Assembly: GCA_049670505.1 (NCBI GenBank)
Contig: JBATTK010000032.1
Location: 62,001-126,000 of the forward strand
DNA: 64,000 nucleotides
Reading direction: 5' to 3'
From: JBATTK01 sp049670505
GTDB lineage: Bacteria; Bacteroidota; Bacteroidia; Flavobacteriales; Flavobacteriaceae
This document shows, one piece after another, positions 36,062 through 43,936 of the stretch; position 1 is the first letter of the stretch, and each line of letters starts with the position of its first letter. Both the position numbers and the translations under genes were made by a program. Under the pieces are notes generated by a model, which worked only from the letters and a program-made list of their open reading frames with translations, had not been told where the DNA came from and made no database searches.

Positions 36062-37951
36062 ATGAAAAGAAATAAGTATAGCATACAATCCATTCTGGTT
36101 GTTTTAATGTGCTTACAGTTTTTCCATTCAAATGCCCAGAGCTCCAATCAAAACTTTGATTGGGATAGTTATTCGGCATGGGAAAATGTAACGGAATATA
36201 CCAAGACCTATGTTGTGGATCAAAGGCACTCGAATGCATCAGACAGTAATGACGGCAGTAAAGCAAATCCTTTTAAAACCATCGACAAAGCGGCATCGGT
36301 TGTAAAACCGGGCGAACGGGTTCTAGTCTATAGCGGAATATACAGGGAAACCATCTATCCGTTACAAGGGGGCACTTCCCCTGACAAAATGATATCCTAT
36401 GAGGCCGCCCCCGGTGAAATGGTTGTGGTCAAAGGCTCAAGAATTTTAAATGCCGAATGGAGACAAAATAAGGTGTATACCGATGTGTTGGCAGACCCCT
36501 CCCTTCAGTATACCTGGTCCAGAAAAATATGGGTGACCATGGTGCCAGATACTTTTTTTGATGAAGGGTACTATCCGTTTCAACTTCCCAATATCTTACC
36601 AGAAGAACATGCATTAATGCCTTGGGCCAACTTGGTAAAAGAAATTGCACCCTATACTTCCAGACGTGCTGTGGTGTTTCAAAATGGGAAAAGAATGACC
36701 CAATTGGAGGATTATGGGGATTTGGCTAAAATCCCAGGTTCATTCTGGGTTGATGTAGATGGGAAGACCTTGCACGTCCATGGGTTTGATGGTAAAAACC
36801 CAAATGCATCTGTTATTGAGGTAGCTACCCAGCAACATTTGTTCAAACCTTCCAAAGTGGGACTTAATTACATTCAATTGCGTGGTTTCACCTTTGAACA
36901 TTGTGCCAATGGGTTCTTACGAACCAGTACCGGAGCGGTAACTGCTTTGGGCGGGCACCATTGGATTATTGAGGATAATACCATTAGACAAATAAATTCC
37001 TCTGGACTGGAATTTGGTTATTTGGCTTACGAGACCAATGACCCCAATCCAGAGAATGTACGAAGAGATAGAAAAGATAGCCAAGGCTTTATGATCGTAC
37101 GAAACAACCATATCCATGATTGTGGTACGGCCGGAATTCGAAGTTTCGTGGTTTCGGATGGAATTATTCAAAATAATCACATCCATCACATTGGTTGGCA
37201 AGATGCCGAAAATTACTGGGAATGTTCGGGGATTAAAATGTTGGTTACCCATAGGACCCTCGTCAAGGGAAACCACATCCATAACATTCAGGGTGGAAAT
37301 GGAATTTGGTTGGACTGGGATATACGCTATTCTCGGACCACCCAAAATGTAATTCACGATGTACAAAACATACAAGGCGGAATTTTTGTAGAGGCCAGTC
37401 ACTTCCCAAATTTGGTTGATAATAACTTTGTTTGGAACATAGATGGCAACGGCATTTATGCCAACGATACCGATTACTTAAAGGTATATCATAACTTAGT
37501 GGCCAATACAACTGGTAATGCCGTACATGCTATAGTTCAGACGGACCGCTATCAAAATGGGCGAAAGCTGACGGCTGAGGAAAATAGAGTCTACAACAAC
37601 ATTTTTATAAATGTGAGACCTTTTAGATTTGGCTCCGACAGTAATACTGCCGACCACAATGTCTACATAAGTACTTCAGAACCAAATTTTATAGACCCGG
37701 CGACTCTTGGCAAAAGCAATTTGGATCAGGATAGCTCCTTTTTGAGAGTACCTGTTGAATTCAATAGGGAAGCCCTGTTTTTATTTTGGAACAGTTCCAA
37801 AACCTTGGAATTGGTGCCTTCATTAAAAGAAGTCTCTGTGGATTTCCACAATAATCCAAGAAAACAAGAAACCACACCAGGACCGTTTATTGAAATGCTT
37901 GCTCCTGGAATAAGTTTAAATGAAAATCAATCACAAAAAATCAATCCATGA
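36062..37951 (+). CDS. Secreted right-handed beta-helix enzyme, GH120-like
   Basis: The 629-residue product has a signal peptide ending NAQS, then DGSKANPFKTIDKAASVVKPGERVLVYSGIYRE and a long parallel beta-helix with many NNHIH coils. It recalls the GH120 beta-xylosidase fold. As I remember, GH120 uses an Asp in GLWLDW and a Glu in VFVEVSHG 23 residues later; here Asp418 lies in GIWLDWD and Glu444 in IFVEASHF, 26 residues apart. I infer a beta-xylosidase-like role, also favoured by the GH43 neighbour. A polysaccharide lyase or another beta-helix enzyme is the alternative. Its stop overlaps the next start by 4 bp. Confidence 0.6.
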   Translation: MKRNKYSIQSILVVLMCLQFFHSNAQSSNQNFDWDSYSAWENVTEYTKTYVVDQRHSNASDSNDGSKANPFKTIDKAASVVKPGERVLVYSGIYRETIYPLQGGTSPDKMISYEAAPGEMVVVKGSRILNAEWRQNKVYTDVLADPSLQYTWSRKIWVTMVPDTFFDEGYYPFQLPNILPEEHALMPWANLVKEIAPYTSRRAVVFQNGKRMTQLEDYGDLAKIPGSFWVDVDGKTLHVHGFDGKNPNASVIEVATQQHLFKPSKVGLNYIQLRGFTFEHCANGFLRTSTGAVTALGGHHWIIEDNTIRQINSSGLEFGYLAYETNDPNPENVRRDRKDSQGFMIVRNNHIHDCGTAGIRSFVVSDGIIQNNHIHHIGWQDAENYWECSGIKMLVTHRTLVKGNHIHNIQGGNGIWLDWDIRYSRTTQNVIHDVQNIQGGIFVEASHFPNLVDNNFVWNIDGNGIYANDTDYLKVYHNLVANTTGNAVHAIVQTDRYQNGRKLTAEENRVYNNIFINVRPFRFGSDSNTADHNVYISTSEPNFIDPATLGKSNLDQDSSFLRVPVEFNREALFLFWNSSKTLELVPSLKEVSVDFHNNPRKQETTPGPFIEMLAPGISLNENQSQKINP

Positions 37952-39075
37952 AAAAGTTAATCATTTTGATTTTGGCCATCTTGGCATTTGGCTGCAAGCA
38001 ACAGGAAGATGCGGAACAAGCGATGGATTCCACACAAGAGGAAACTCCAAAAAGAAAGCTGGCAAAATTTGAACCCAAAGACGGTGAGGTATTGCTGTTT
38101 GTGGGACAGGAGTTGGAAGCCGTGGGCGGTTTGGAGGCCTACAATGATGGATATTTAGATTACTTTGAAAGGCCGGCAGGTTGGACAACTTATTCAAACA
38201 TCAACCCGGGTGAGAATTCATTTGGAAGAATCCAAGAAGGTTTGGATGGAATTTTTGACACCCACGATTGGGGTGACAATGATTACAATGCCACCTTGCA
38301 GCTCAACAGTCCCAATTACGAAAACATGGCACTTGCCATTGGTCTCCAGTTTGTAAACCACGAGGAAAAAGTGGCAGATGGTACCCATGATGCATATATC
38401 AATAAATTGGCCGATTTTCTACTATCCTTGGGGAAAAGACCCGTATTCCTGCGAATTGCTTACGAATTTGATGGGGACCCTTGGAATCATTATGATCGGG
38501 AAACAACAATCAAGGCGTATAAGCGCATTGTGGACATGCTAAGAGCCAAAGGTGTTGAAAACACGGCCTATGTATGGCAATCAACAGGGTTTATTTCTGG
38601 ACAAGAGCATTTGGAAGGTTGGTATCCTGGGGATGATTATGTGGATTGGTGTGGAGTTTCTTTTTTCAACAGATGGAAAGAAATTGAAATGTATGAGTTT
38701 GCCCGCAAAAAAGGTAAGCCAGTCTTCATTGCTGAGGCCACTCCAACAATTTCTGATTATGGTGGAAAGCTGTATGGTCTAACCAAAGAGACGCAGTTAA
38801 GTGACCCAATACAGGCCGAGGAAGCTTGGGAAAAGTGGTTTATCCCATTCTTTAACGATATAGATGATAACCCGGATGTGGTTAAAGCGGTACACTATAT
38901 CAATTGCCATTGGGATTCCCATCCTATGTGGATCAATAACCCAACATTTAAGGGAATAGATGCCCGTTTGCATCTGAGTGATTCCGTTAGCAATCGATGG
39001 AGGAAAATTACCTCGCAATCGAAATACATCAAGTCCACTCCGGATTTATTCGAGAAACTGTACAATAACAATTAA
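37948..39075 (+). CDS. GH26-like endo-glycanase lipoprotein (possible beta-1,3-xylanase type)
   Basis: The 375-residue protein has a lipoprotein signal (LAILAFGC) and a TIM-barrel pattern. FLRIAYEFDGDPWNHY places a candidate acid/base at Glu173, and KPVFIAEATP places a candidate nucleophile at Glu263 on a later strand, as in clan GH-A. YEFDG with AYVWQS, WYPGDDYVDW and FIAEATP fits the GH26 branch I associate with beta-1,3-xylanases rather than with mannanases. It should cut the backbone at the cell surface. The family is moderately sure; the linkage specificity is inferred from this resemblance and the xylosidase-like neighbours. Confidence 0.6.
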   Translation: MKKLIILILAILAFGCKQQEDAEQAMDSTQEETPKRKLAKFEPKDGEVLLFVGQELEAVGGLEAYNDGYLDYFERPAGWTTYSNINPGENSFGRIQEGLDGIFDTHDWGDNDYNATLQLNSPNYENMALAIGLQFVNHEEKVADGTHDAYINKLADFLLSLGKRPVFLRIAYEFDGDPWNHYDRETTIKAYKRIVDMLRAKGVENTAYVWQSTGFISGQEHLEGWYPGDDYVDWCGVSFFNRWKEIEMYEFARKKGKPVFIAEATPTISDYGGKLYGLTKETQLSDPIQAEEAWEKWFIPFFNDIDDNPDVVKAVHYINCHWDSHPMWINNPTFKGIDARLHLSDSVSNRWRKITSQSKYIKSTPDLFEKLYNNN

Positions 39076-39087
39076 ATACTTGATTCT

Positions 39088-39789
39088 ATGGATATTCAGG
39101 CATTGACCACTCAATTTTGGCAGGAAGGATACATTGTACTGGAGAATTTTTTTGACGAAAAATTAATGGATCAGTACAATGATTTGATATTGGAACATTA
39201 CGGGGTAAACCCCAATTGGGAGCATACAGATGAATTTATATCTAAATCCGCCGTAGAGGTGATTTCTTGGTTTCCCTATCGCGAGGACAAACCTTATTTT
39301 GATGGGATTGACAAGGACAAAAAATTCAACGGGATTACGGATGCTATCCTAAAGGATGGTTGGCAAAACCTCTATTGTATGATGATGTTTTCCAAGGCTG
39401 GTTCCAAAGGCCAGGCCTGGCATCAAGACTGCCCTCCTGAAGATGAAAAAAAATTCAACCTGAATAGATTGGTGTACACCCATGATATTACAGATGAAAC
39501 AGGCGGTGAAATTGTGGTGATGCCAGAAGCCCATAAGGCCGGAGTACTTCCAGTAGGTAAGCCCCATGACGATTTGGAAGGTCAATTGGTCTTTCAGCCC
39601 AAAAAGGGTACGGTTATTTTTCTGCATGGTCATTGTTTTCACAGGGTGATGCCCGTTAAAAAGGACAGAATATCATCAAATTTTAGGGCAGTTCCTCTAG
39701 GTACTCCGGAGGATATAACCGATGTATGTGTTTACCGTAACATGCGTTACCGGTTTTCTACCTCAGAGGTTATTGAGGAGCGTAACTAA
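39088..39789 (+). CDS. PhyH-family Fe(II)/2-oxoglutarate dioxygenase
   Basis: The 233-residue cytoplasmic protein has the phytanoyl-CoA-dioxygenase fold: facial-triad candidates His112 and Asp114 in AWHQDCPP, distal His185 in CFHRVMP, and Arg194 for 2-oxoglutarate. MMFSKAGSKGQAWHQD and TGGEIVVMPEAHKAG are typical. These enzymes hydroxylate small molecules. It sits between the GH26-like gene (12 bp) and a Gfo/Idh/MocA gene (9 bp), so it belongs to the PUL transcript. A sugar-modifying or demethylating step is possible but unproven. Confidence 0.8.
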   Translation: MDIQALTTQFWQEGYIVLENFFDEKLMDQYNDLILEHYGVNPNWEHTDEFISKSAVEVISWFPYREDKPYFDGIDKDKKFNGITDAILKDGWQNLYCMMMFSKAGSKGQAWHQDCPPEDEKKFNLNRLVYTHDITDETGGEIVVMPEAHKAGVLPVGKPHDDLEGQLVFQPKKGTVIFLHGHCFHRVMPVKKDRISSNFRAVPLGTPEDITDVCVYRNMRYRFSTSEVIEERN

Positions 39790-39798
39790 CACATCGTT

Positions 39799-40785
39799 AT
39801 GAAAAAAAAGATTCGTTGGGGTATAGTTGGTTTGGGACGAATTGCTAAGCTTTTTGCCGAAGATCTTCAACTTGTAAAAGATGCGGAGATGGTCGCTGTG
39901 GCTTCCAACAGCATGGAGAGGGCAAGAGATTTTGCTGAGAGTTTTGGAGTTCAAAACTATTATGACAATTACGAAAACCTGTTCAAAGATGAACTTGTGG
40001 ATATCGTTTATGTGGCCACCTTGCATCATACCCATGCTGAGGTAAGTATAGCCGCAATGAACTATGGAAAACACGTACTTTGTGAAAAGCCAGTTGCCAT
40101 AAGTGCTAACGAAGCTCACAAAATGATTGAAGCGTCCAAGAAGAATAAAGTTTTTTTCATGGAAGCTTTTTGGACCCGTTTTAATCCTTCCATTTTAAAA
40201 ATTAAGGAATTGATTGATTCCGGAGAAATTGGAAGATTGAAATATATTAATGCGGAATTCACTTTTTACAAATTGGACGATGACCCTACCGCGCGATCAT
40301 TGAATGTTGATCTTGCAGGTGGTTCGCTATTGGATATGGGGGTTTATCCCATATTTTTGTCTTATCTTATGTTGGGTGTGCCCAAGGAGTTGGTTGCCAA
40401 ATCAAAGTTTTTTGATACTGGAGCTGAGATTCAAACCGCAATGATCTTTGATTATCCGGAAGCACAAGCCCTGTTGTATAGTGGCTTTGCTAACAATACA
40501 GATATGAAGGCGAAAATTTGTGGCGAGGAGGGGGAAATATTTATTCATCCCATATGGCATGAGACTCAAGGGTTCACCCTAGTAAAAAATGGCTGGCGGA
40601 AAACCTATGACCTACCTACCATTGGCAAGGGCTTTACACATGAAATTTTGGAAAGTCAAAAATGCATTGCCAAGGGAGCAATGGAGAGTGAAACTTGGAG
40701 TCATAATGATTCTATGTCACTCATGCGGTTAGTTGATTTGGTTAGAAAATCAGCTGGAATTGAATTCCCGTTTGAGCATCAATAA
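39799..40785 (+). CDS. Gfo/Idh/MocA-family NAD(P)-dependent oxidoreductase
   Basis: The 328-residue protein starts with a Rossmann motif (GIVGLGRIAKLFAEDL), followed by VYVATLHHTHAEVSIAAMNYGKHVLCEKPVA with the catalytic-Lys EKP motif, and GGSLLDMGVYPIFL in the C-terminal domain. This branch includes D-xylose dehydrogenases and dihydrodiol dehydrogenases. In this operon it is likely to oxidise the liberated sugar or a dioxygenase product. The reaction cannot be fixed from sequence. Confidence 0.87.
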   Translation: MKKKIRWGIVGLGRIAKLFAEDLQLVKDAEMVAVASNSMERARDFAESFGVQNYYDNYENLFKDELVDIVYVATLHHTHAEVSIAAMNYGKHVLCEKPVAISANEAHKMIEASKKNKVFFMEAFWTRFNPSILKIKELIDSGEIGRLKYINAEFTFYKLDDDPTARSLNVDLAGGSLLDMGVYPIFLSYLMLGVPKELVAKSKFFDTGAEIQTAMIFDYPEAQALLYSGFANNTDMKAKICGEEGEIFIHPIWHETQGFTLVKNGWRKTYDLPTIGKGFTHEILESQKCIAKGAMESETWSHNDSMSLMRLVDLVRKSAGIEFPFEHQ

Positions 40786-40792
40786 AACTGAT

Positions 40793-41815
40793 ATGTCTAA
40801 ACTTACTTTAAAGGAAATTGCTTCACATTTTAAGGTATCCATCGCAACCGTTTCAAGGGCCTTAAATGACAGTCATGAAATCAGCGAGGAACTTAAAAAT
40901 AAAATTCAGAGATATGCCAAAGAAAACCATTACCGACCGAACAAATTAGCCTTAAATCTTTTAAACAAAAGCACAAAGACCATTGGTGTAGTGATTCCAA
41001 ACATATTGAATTATTTTTTTGTACAAGTCTTATATGGAATAGAAAAGGTTACGAATGAAAAAGGTTATAGTATGATAATCTGCATCACTAATCAATCTCT
41101 CACAAAGGAAACCAGAACGCTAGAGCTACTTGGAACAGGGTCAGTTGATGGAGTGATTATCTCCTCTGCTGCTGAGGAGTGGCAACTGGAGGAACATGCG
41201 GAACACCTTAAAGAATTGGTGAAAAATCAAATCCCGTTGGTCATGTTCGATCGGGTCACAGATTTTGTTGATTGTGACAAGGTCATTGTGGATGATTTTG
41301 AAGCTGGTTATAAAGCCACCAAATTTTTCTTGGATACTGGATGCAATACCGTCGCTATTGTTACACCAATACAGGATTCTGTTATCAGTCGACTTAGGAT
41401 TGAGGGTTACAAGAAAGCACTTAAAGAAAAAGAGATTGAATTTGATAATAAATTGGTTGTGGCCACAGACGATAAAGAAGATTTGGACTTGACCTTATCC
41501 TTCTTATTGAACTACAAGAAAATCGAGGGTATTATGGTGCTGGATGAAATCACAGCAGTTAAGGTCATGAACATTGTGAAAGCCAGAGGCTATCACGTTC
41601 CAAAGGATGTTTCAATTATAGGTTTTACTAATGGGGAATTATCTAAATATGTTACACCTTCGATGACCATGGTAAGTCAGCATGGCAAATATATTGGGGA
41701 GACCGCTTCCAAAATCTTGATCGATAGAATAGAGAACAATGGCTCCAACGGACCGTTTGAGACCAAAATAGTAAAGACAAGTCTTGTTGTTCGGGATTCA
41801 ACGATAAAGCTCTGA
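40793..41815 (+). CDS. LacI-family transcriptional regulator
   Basis: The start is at the ATG at 40793 (MSKLTLKEIASHFKVS), 7 bp after the previous stop; the longer frame from 40733 only overlaps the preceding gene. The 340-residue protein has a LacI helix-turn-helix (LKEIASHFKVSIATVSRALN), the hinge-binding HYRPNKLALNL, and a periplasmic-binding-protein-like core (IGVVIPNILNYFFVQVLYGIE). As last gene of the PUL it probably senses a sugar or sugar phosphate from the pathway and binds the CG-centred boxes before susC. Confidence 0.88.
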   Translation: MSKLTLKEIASHFKVSIATVSRALNDSHEISEELKNKIQRYAKENHYRPNKLALNLLNKSTKTIGVVIPNILNYFFVQVLYGIEKVTNEKGYSMIICITNQSLTKETRTLELLGTGSVDGVIISSAAEEWQLEEHAEHLKELVKNQIPLVMFDRVTDFVDCDKVIVDDFEAGYKATKFFLDTGCNTVAIVTPIQDSVISRLRIEGYKKALKEKEIEFDNKLVVATDDKEDLDLTLSFLLNYKKIEGIMVLDEITAVKVMNIVKARGYHVPKDVSIIGFTNGELSKYVTPSMTMVSQHGKYIGETASKILIDRIENNGSNGPFETKIVKTSLVVRDSTIKL

Positions 41816-41957
41816 ATTCCTGATATATTTTAATTTAATTCTCACTTATTTTCAACCTATTTGTGAATTAGCTATAACGATCAATAAAAGAAAGTAAAAG
41901 TTTAATAAAACGGCCGTTTTTTGAGACGATTCTAAAAAGGAGCAAAACTTTCTTACA

Positions 41958-42017
41958 AAGTGTCCCATTCTTGGTCTCTTTTAGTAGTTTCGTTTATTAA
42001 CCTTTTATGGGACACTT
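41958..42017. repeat. TGTCCCAT inverted repeat, possible mobile-element remnant
   Basis: Arms AAGTGTCCCAT (41958-41968) and ATGGGACACTT (42007-42017) are perfect over 11 bp around a 38-nt loop. The right arm plus loop edge (AACCTTTTATGGGACACT, 41999-42016) is an exact 18-nt inverted match to 2275-2292. The size and TG...CA-like ends suggest a small terminal-inverted-repeat remnant. Confidence 0.5.
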
Positions 42018-42052
42018 CGTTGGCTAATTTTACTTCAACCATTCCAAAAAAT

Positions 42053-42093
42053 AACTCTTTACAAAAAGCGGATTTTGTAAAGAGTTCTATTTT
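42053..42093 (+). terminator. Strong hairpin with T run at the left island edge
   Basis: AACTCTTTACAAAA (42053-42066) and TTTTGTAAAGAGTT (42073-42086) form a perfect 14-bp stem with a 6-nt loop, followed by CTATTTTTTT. On the plus strand this is a good rho-independent terminator, about 240 bp after the LacI stop. The same arms recur at 50071-50102 on the other side of the island. Confidence 0.65.
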
Positions 42094-42401
42094 TTTAAAC
42101 TATGTTTTAGGGTGTTTAACTAAAATCCTGAAACAAGGGCCAAACAGCATAATGTAAAGAGTTCAAAATAAAATACTTTTCGACAACTAGTATTAAGCCC
42201 AATTTGATAATCTAAAACCTAAAAGGAGGTGTTGAAAAACCTTGAGCCTCTTTTAGATATTAGTAAGAAAAATCATCAAAAAGATGTAAATTGTGATCAG
42301 TGTTTTAATGAGCTGAAAACTTATATTAACAAGTATTTCCTATGCACCTATAGATTTTAGAGGCTTGAAGCGGATTGAGGCCTTATAAATTGAAATAATA
42401 A

Positions 42402-43454
42402 ATGAATAAAAAACGGACAACATCTCATCAAGTAAATTACGGGAAGAGGATAGCCCCTATAAAAATAGTAGAATTGTTTTCAGCAGATGAGTGGGAAAAC
42501 TTTATTGAGGAGTGGACTGAGTTAAAGAAAGACTCATATTTCGAGACAGAAAAGTTTGGAGGAGCAGGTGATAAAGGAAGAGATGTCGTAGGATATAAAT
42601 CTGATAAAAATTTGTCAGATTATAAATGGGATTGTTTCCAATGTAAACATTATGAAACTCCTCTAAGGCCAACCCAAGTATATCAAGAATTTGGCAAGCT
42701 TTTGTATTATTGCTTTTTAGGCGAGTATCCAATACCAGATAATTATTATTTTGTAGCGCCAAAAGGCTGCGGAACTTCTTTGTCCAAACTTTTGCAGAAT
42801 GAGGAGAAATTAAAAGAAGCAATAATCAGTAACTGGGATCTGTACTGTAAATCAAAAATTACGAAAGAACCCATTGAATTGAAAGATGATTTTCTGCTTT
42901 ATGTTCAGAATTTTAATTTTAGAATCTTTTCAAAGATTCATACCAAAAATATTATTGAAGATCACAAAGTCCATTCAAATCATCTAACTAGATTCGGTGG
43001 TGGACTTCCGGAAAGGGACAAATTATCAGAGGATGATATTCCAGATTCCATACAAACGAACGAAACAGTTTATGTAAAGCAACTTTTTAAAGCTTACGGA
43101 TCTCAAAATGGTGAGAAGTATGTAAGCAAAGAGCAACTTGACGAAGTTCCGAATTACTCTAATCATTTTGACAGAGCTAGAATTAGTTTTCATCATGCAG
43201 AGCAGTTAAGAAATTTCTCGAGAGATAGTTTGCCAGTTGAAACGTTTGAAGATTTCCAAAATGAGATTTTTGATGGTATTGTAGATATAGTCGATGAAGA
43301 TCATTCGGATGGGTTTGTAAGAGTAAAAGAGGTTGAAAAAGAAGCTCGTAAAATTGTTATAGCATCTAATCCGCTCAAAGATGTTAGTATTATTAACGAC
43401 AGAAGCGGTATATGTCACCAACTTGCGAATGATAAAAGGATAACATGGACCTAA
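42402..43454 (+). CDS. ABC-3C effector: Mrr-like nuclease with C-terminal adaptor domain
   Basis: The 350-residue protein begins with an Mrr-type PD-(D/E)XK domain: FETEKFGGAGDKGRD (47-61) with Asp61, then FQCKHYETPLRP with Gln80-X-Lys82, the QXK variant of the nuclease motif. The rest (about 170-350) fits the C-terminal domain of ABC-three-component systems, which links an effector to the ATPase. Its stop overlaps the next gene, and the order effector, middle component, ATPase is as expected. It should cleave DNA once the ATPase senses invading or abnormal DNA. Confidence 0.82.
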   Translation: MNKKRTTSHQVNYGKRIAPIKIVELFSADEWENFIEEWTELKKDSYFETEKFGGAGDKGRDVVGYKSDKNLSDYKWDCFQCKHYETPLRPTQVYQEFGKLLYYCFLGEYPIPDNYYFVAPKGCGTSLSKLLQNEEKLKEAIISNWDLYCKSKITKEPIELKDDFLLYVQNFNFRIFSKIHTKNIIEDHKVHSNHLTRFGGGLPERDKLSEDDIPDSIQTNETVYVKQLFKAYGSQNGEKYVSKEQLDEVPNYSNHFDRARISFHHAEQLRNFSRDSLPVETFEDFQNEIFDGIVDIVDEDHSDGFVRVKEVEKEARKIVIASNPLKDVSIINDRSGICHQLANDKRITWT

Positions 43455-43936
43455 TGGAAAATAATGTAAAAGCTATTCCTTTCAATAATAATGTAGAAAC
43501 AGGTTTGAGAATATTATGTATTCTAAATGAGTCATACCCTCGCTCAATAGACCTTCAGAAACTTGTGTACTTGGACTACATGACCGTTCACTCAGCTGAT
43601 ATTGATAAATCCGTAGAAAGTCTTCACACAGCAGTACCTTATAGAAATGGTGAACTATTAGTAAGAAGTTCAATAATTCAAAAAGGTATTAATCTTTTTA
43701 TTTCAAAAGGTTTAATAGATAGAGTATTCAACAAAACAGGCATAGAATATCTTGCATCCGAATACTCGACCCCCTATCTCGAAATGCTAGAGGAGGAATA
43801 TTTACTGAACTTGATTAATAGAGCTAATTGGGTTGCAGCAAATTTCTCAGATTTACCAAAGAAGTTGTTGAAGGAGATTCTTTTTTCTAAAATGCAAGCT
43901 GTGAGAAATGAGTATAATATTGAATTGCTACATTGA
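43445..43936 (+). CDS. ABC-3C middle component (MC2-like)
   Basis: The 163-residue protein shows the blocks FNNNVETGLRILCILNESYPRSIDLQKLVYLDY, SLHTAVPYRNGELLVR and GINLFISKGLIDR, which I recognise as the small middle component of ABC-three-component conflict systems. A second ATG at 43454 overlaps the effector stop as TAATG and may be the real start, three codons later. The stop abuts the ATPase ATG. The family is thought to bridge effector and ATPase; no enzymatic motif is visible. Confidence 0.82.
   Translation: MDLMENNVKAIPFNNNVETGLRILCILNESYPRSIDLQKLVYLDYMTVHSADIDKSVESLHTAVPYRNGELLVRSSIIQKGINLFISKGLIDRVFNKTGIEYLASEYSTPYLEMLEEEYLLNLINRANWVAANFSDLPKKLLKEILFSKMQAVRNEYNIELLH

Larger units (their letters stand above)
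41816..42401. other. Left boundary region of the defence-type island
   Basis: These 586 bp hold no convincing gene but four structured elements: a TGTCCCAT inverted repeat (41958-42017), a strong hairpin with 14-bp arms and a T run (42053-42093), a lone copy of TGTAAAGAGTTC (42153-42164), and an imperfect stem CTAAAAGGAGG/CCTCTTTTAG (42219-42256). The region marks the switch from the PUL to the AT-rich island and looks like a recombination-scarred border. Confidence 0.55.

Noticed and set aside
40733..40792. Longer N-terminus of the LacI regulator
   Set aside because: The extra 20 residues overlap the dehydrogenase gene and precede the conserved MSKLTLKEIA start; the ATG at 40793 is the real start.
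42502..42822. 106-codon minus-strand frame inside the ABC-3C effector gene
   Set aside because: It lies fully opposite a gene with clear nuclease motifs and has no family features.
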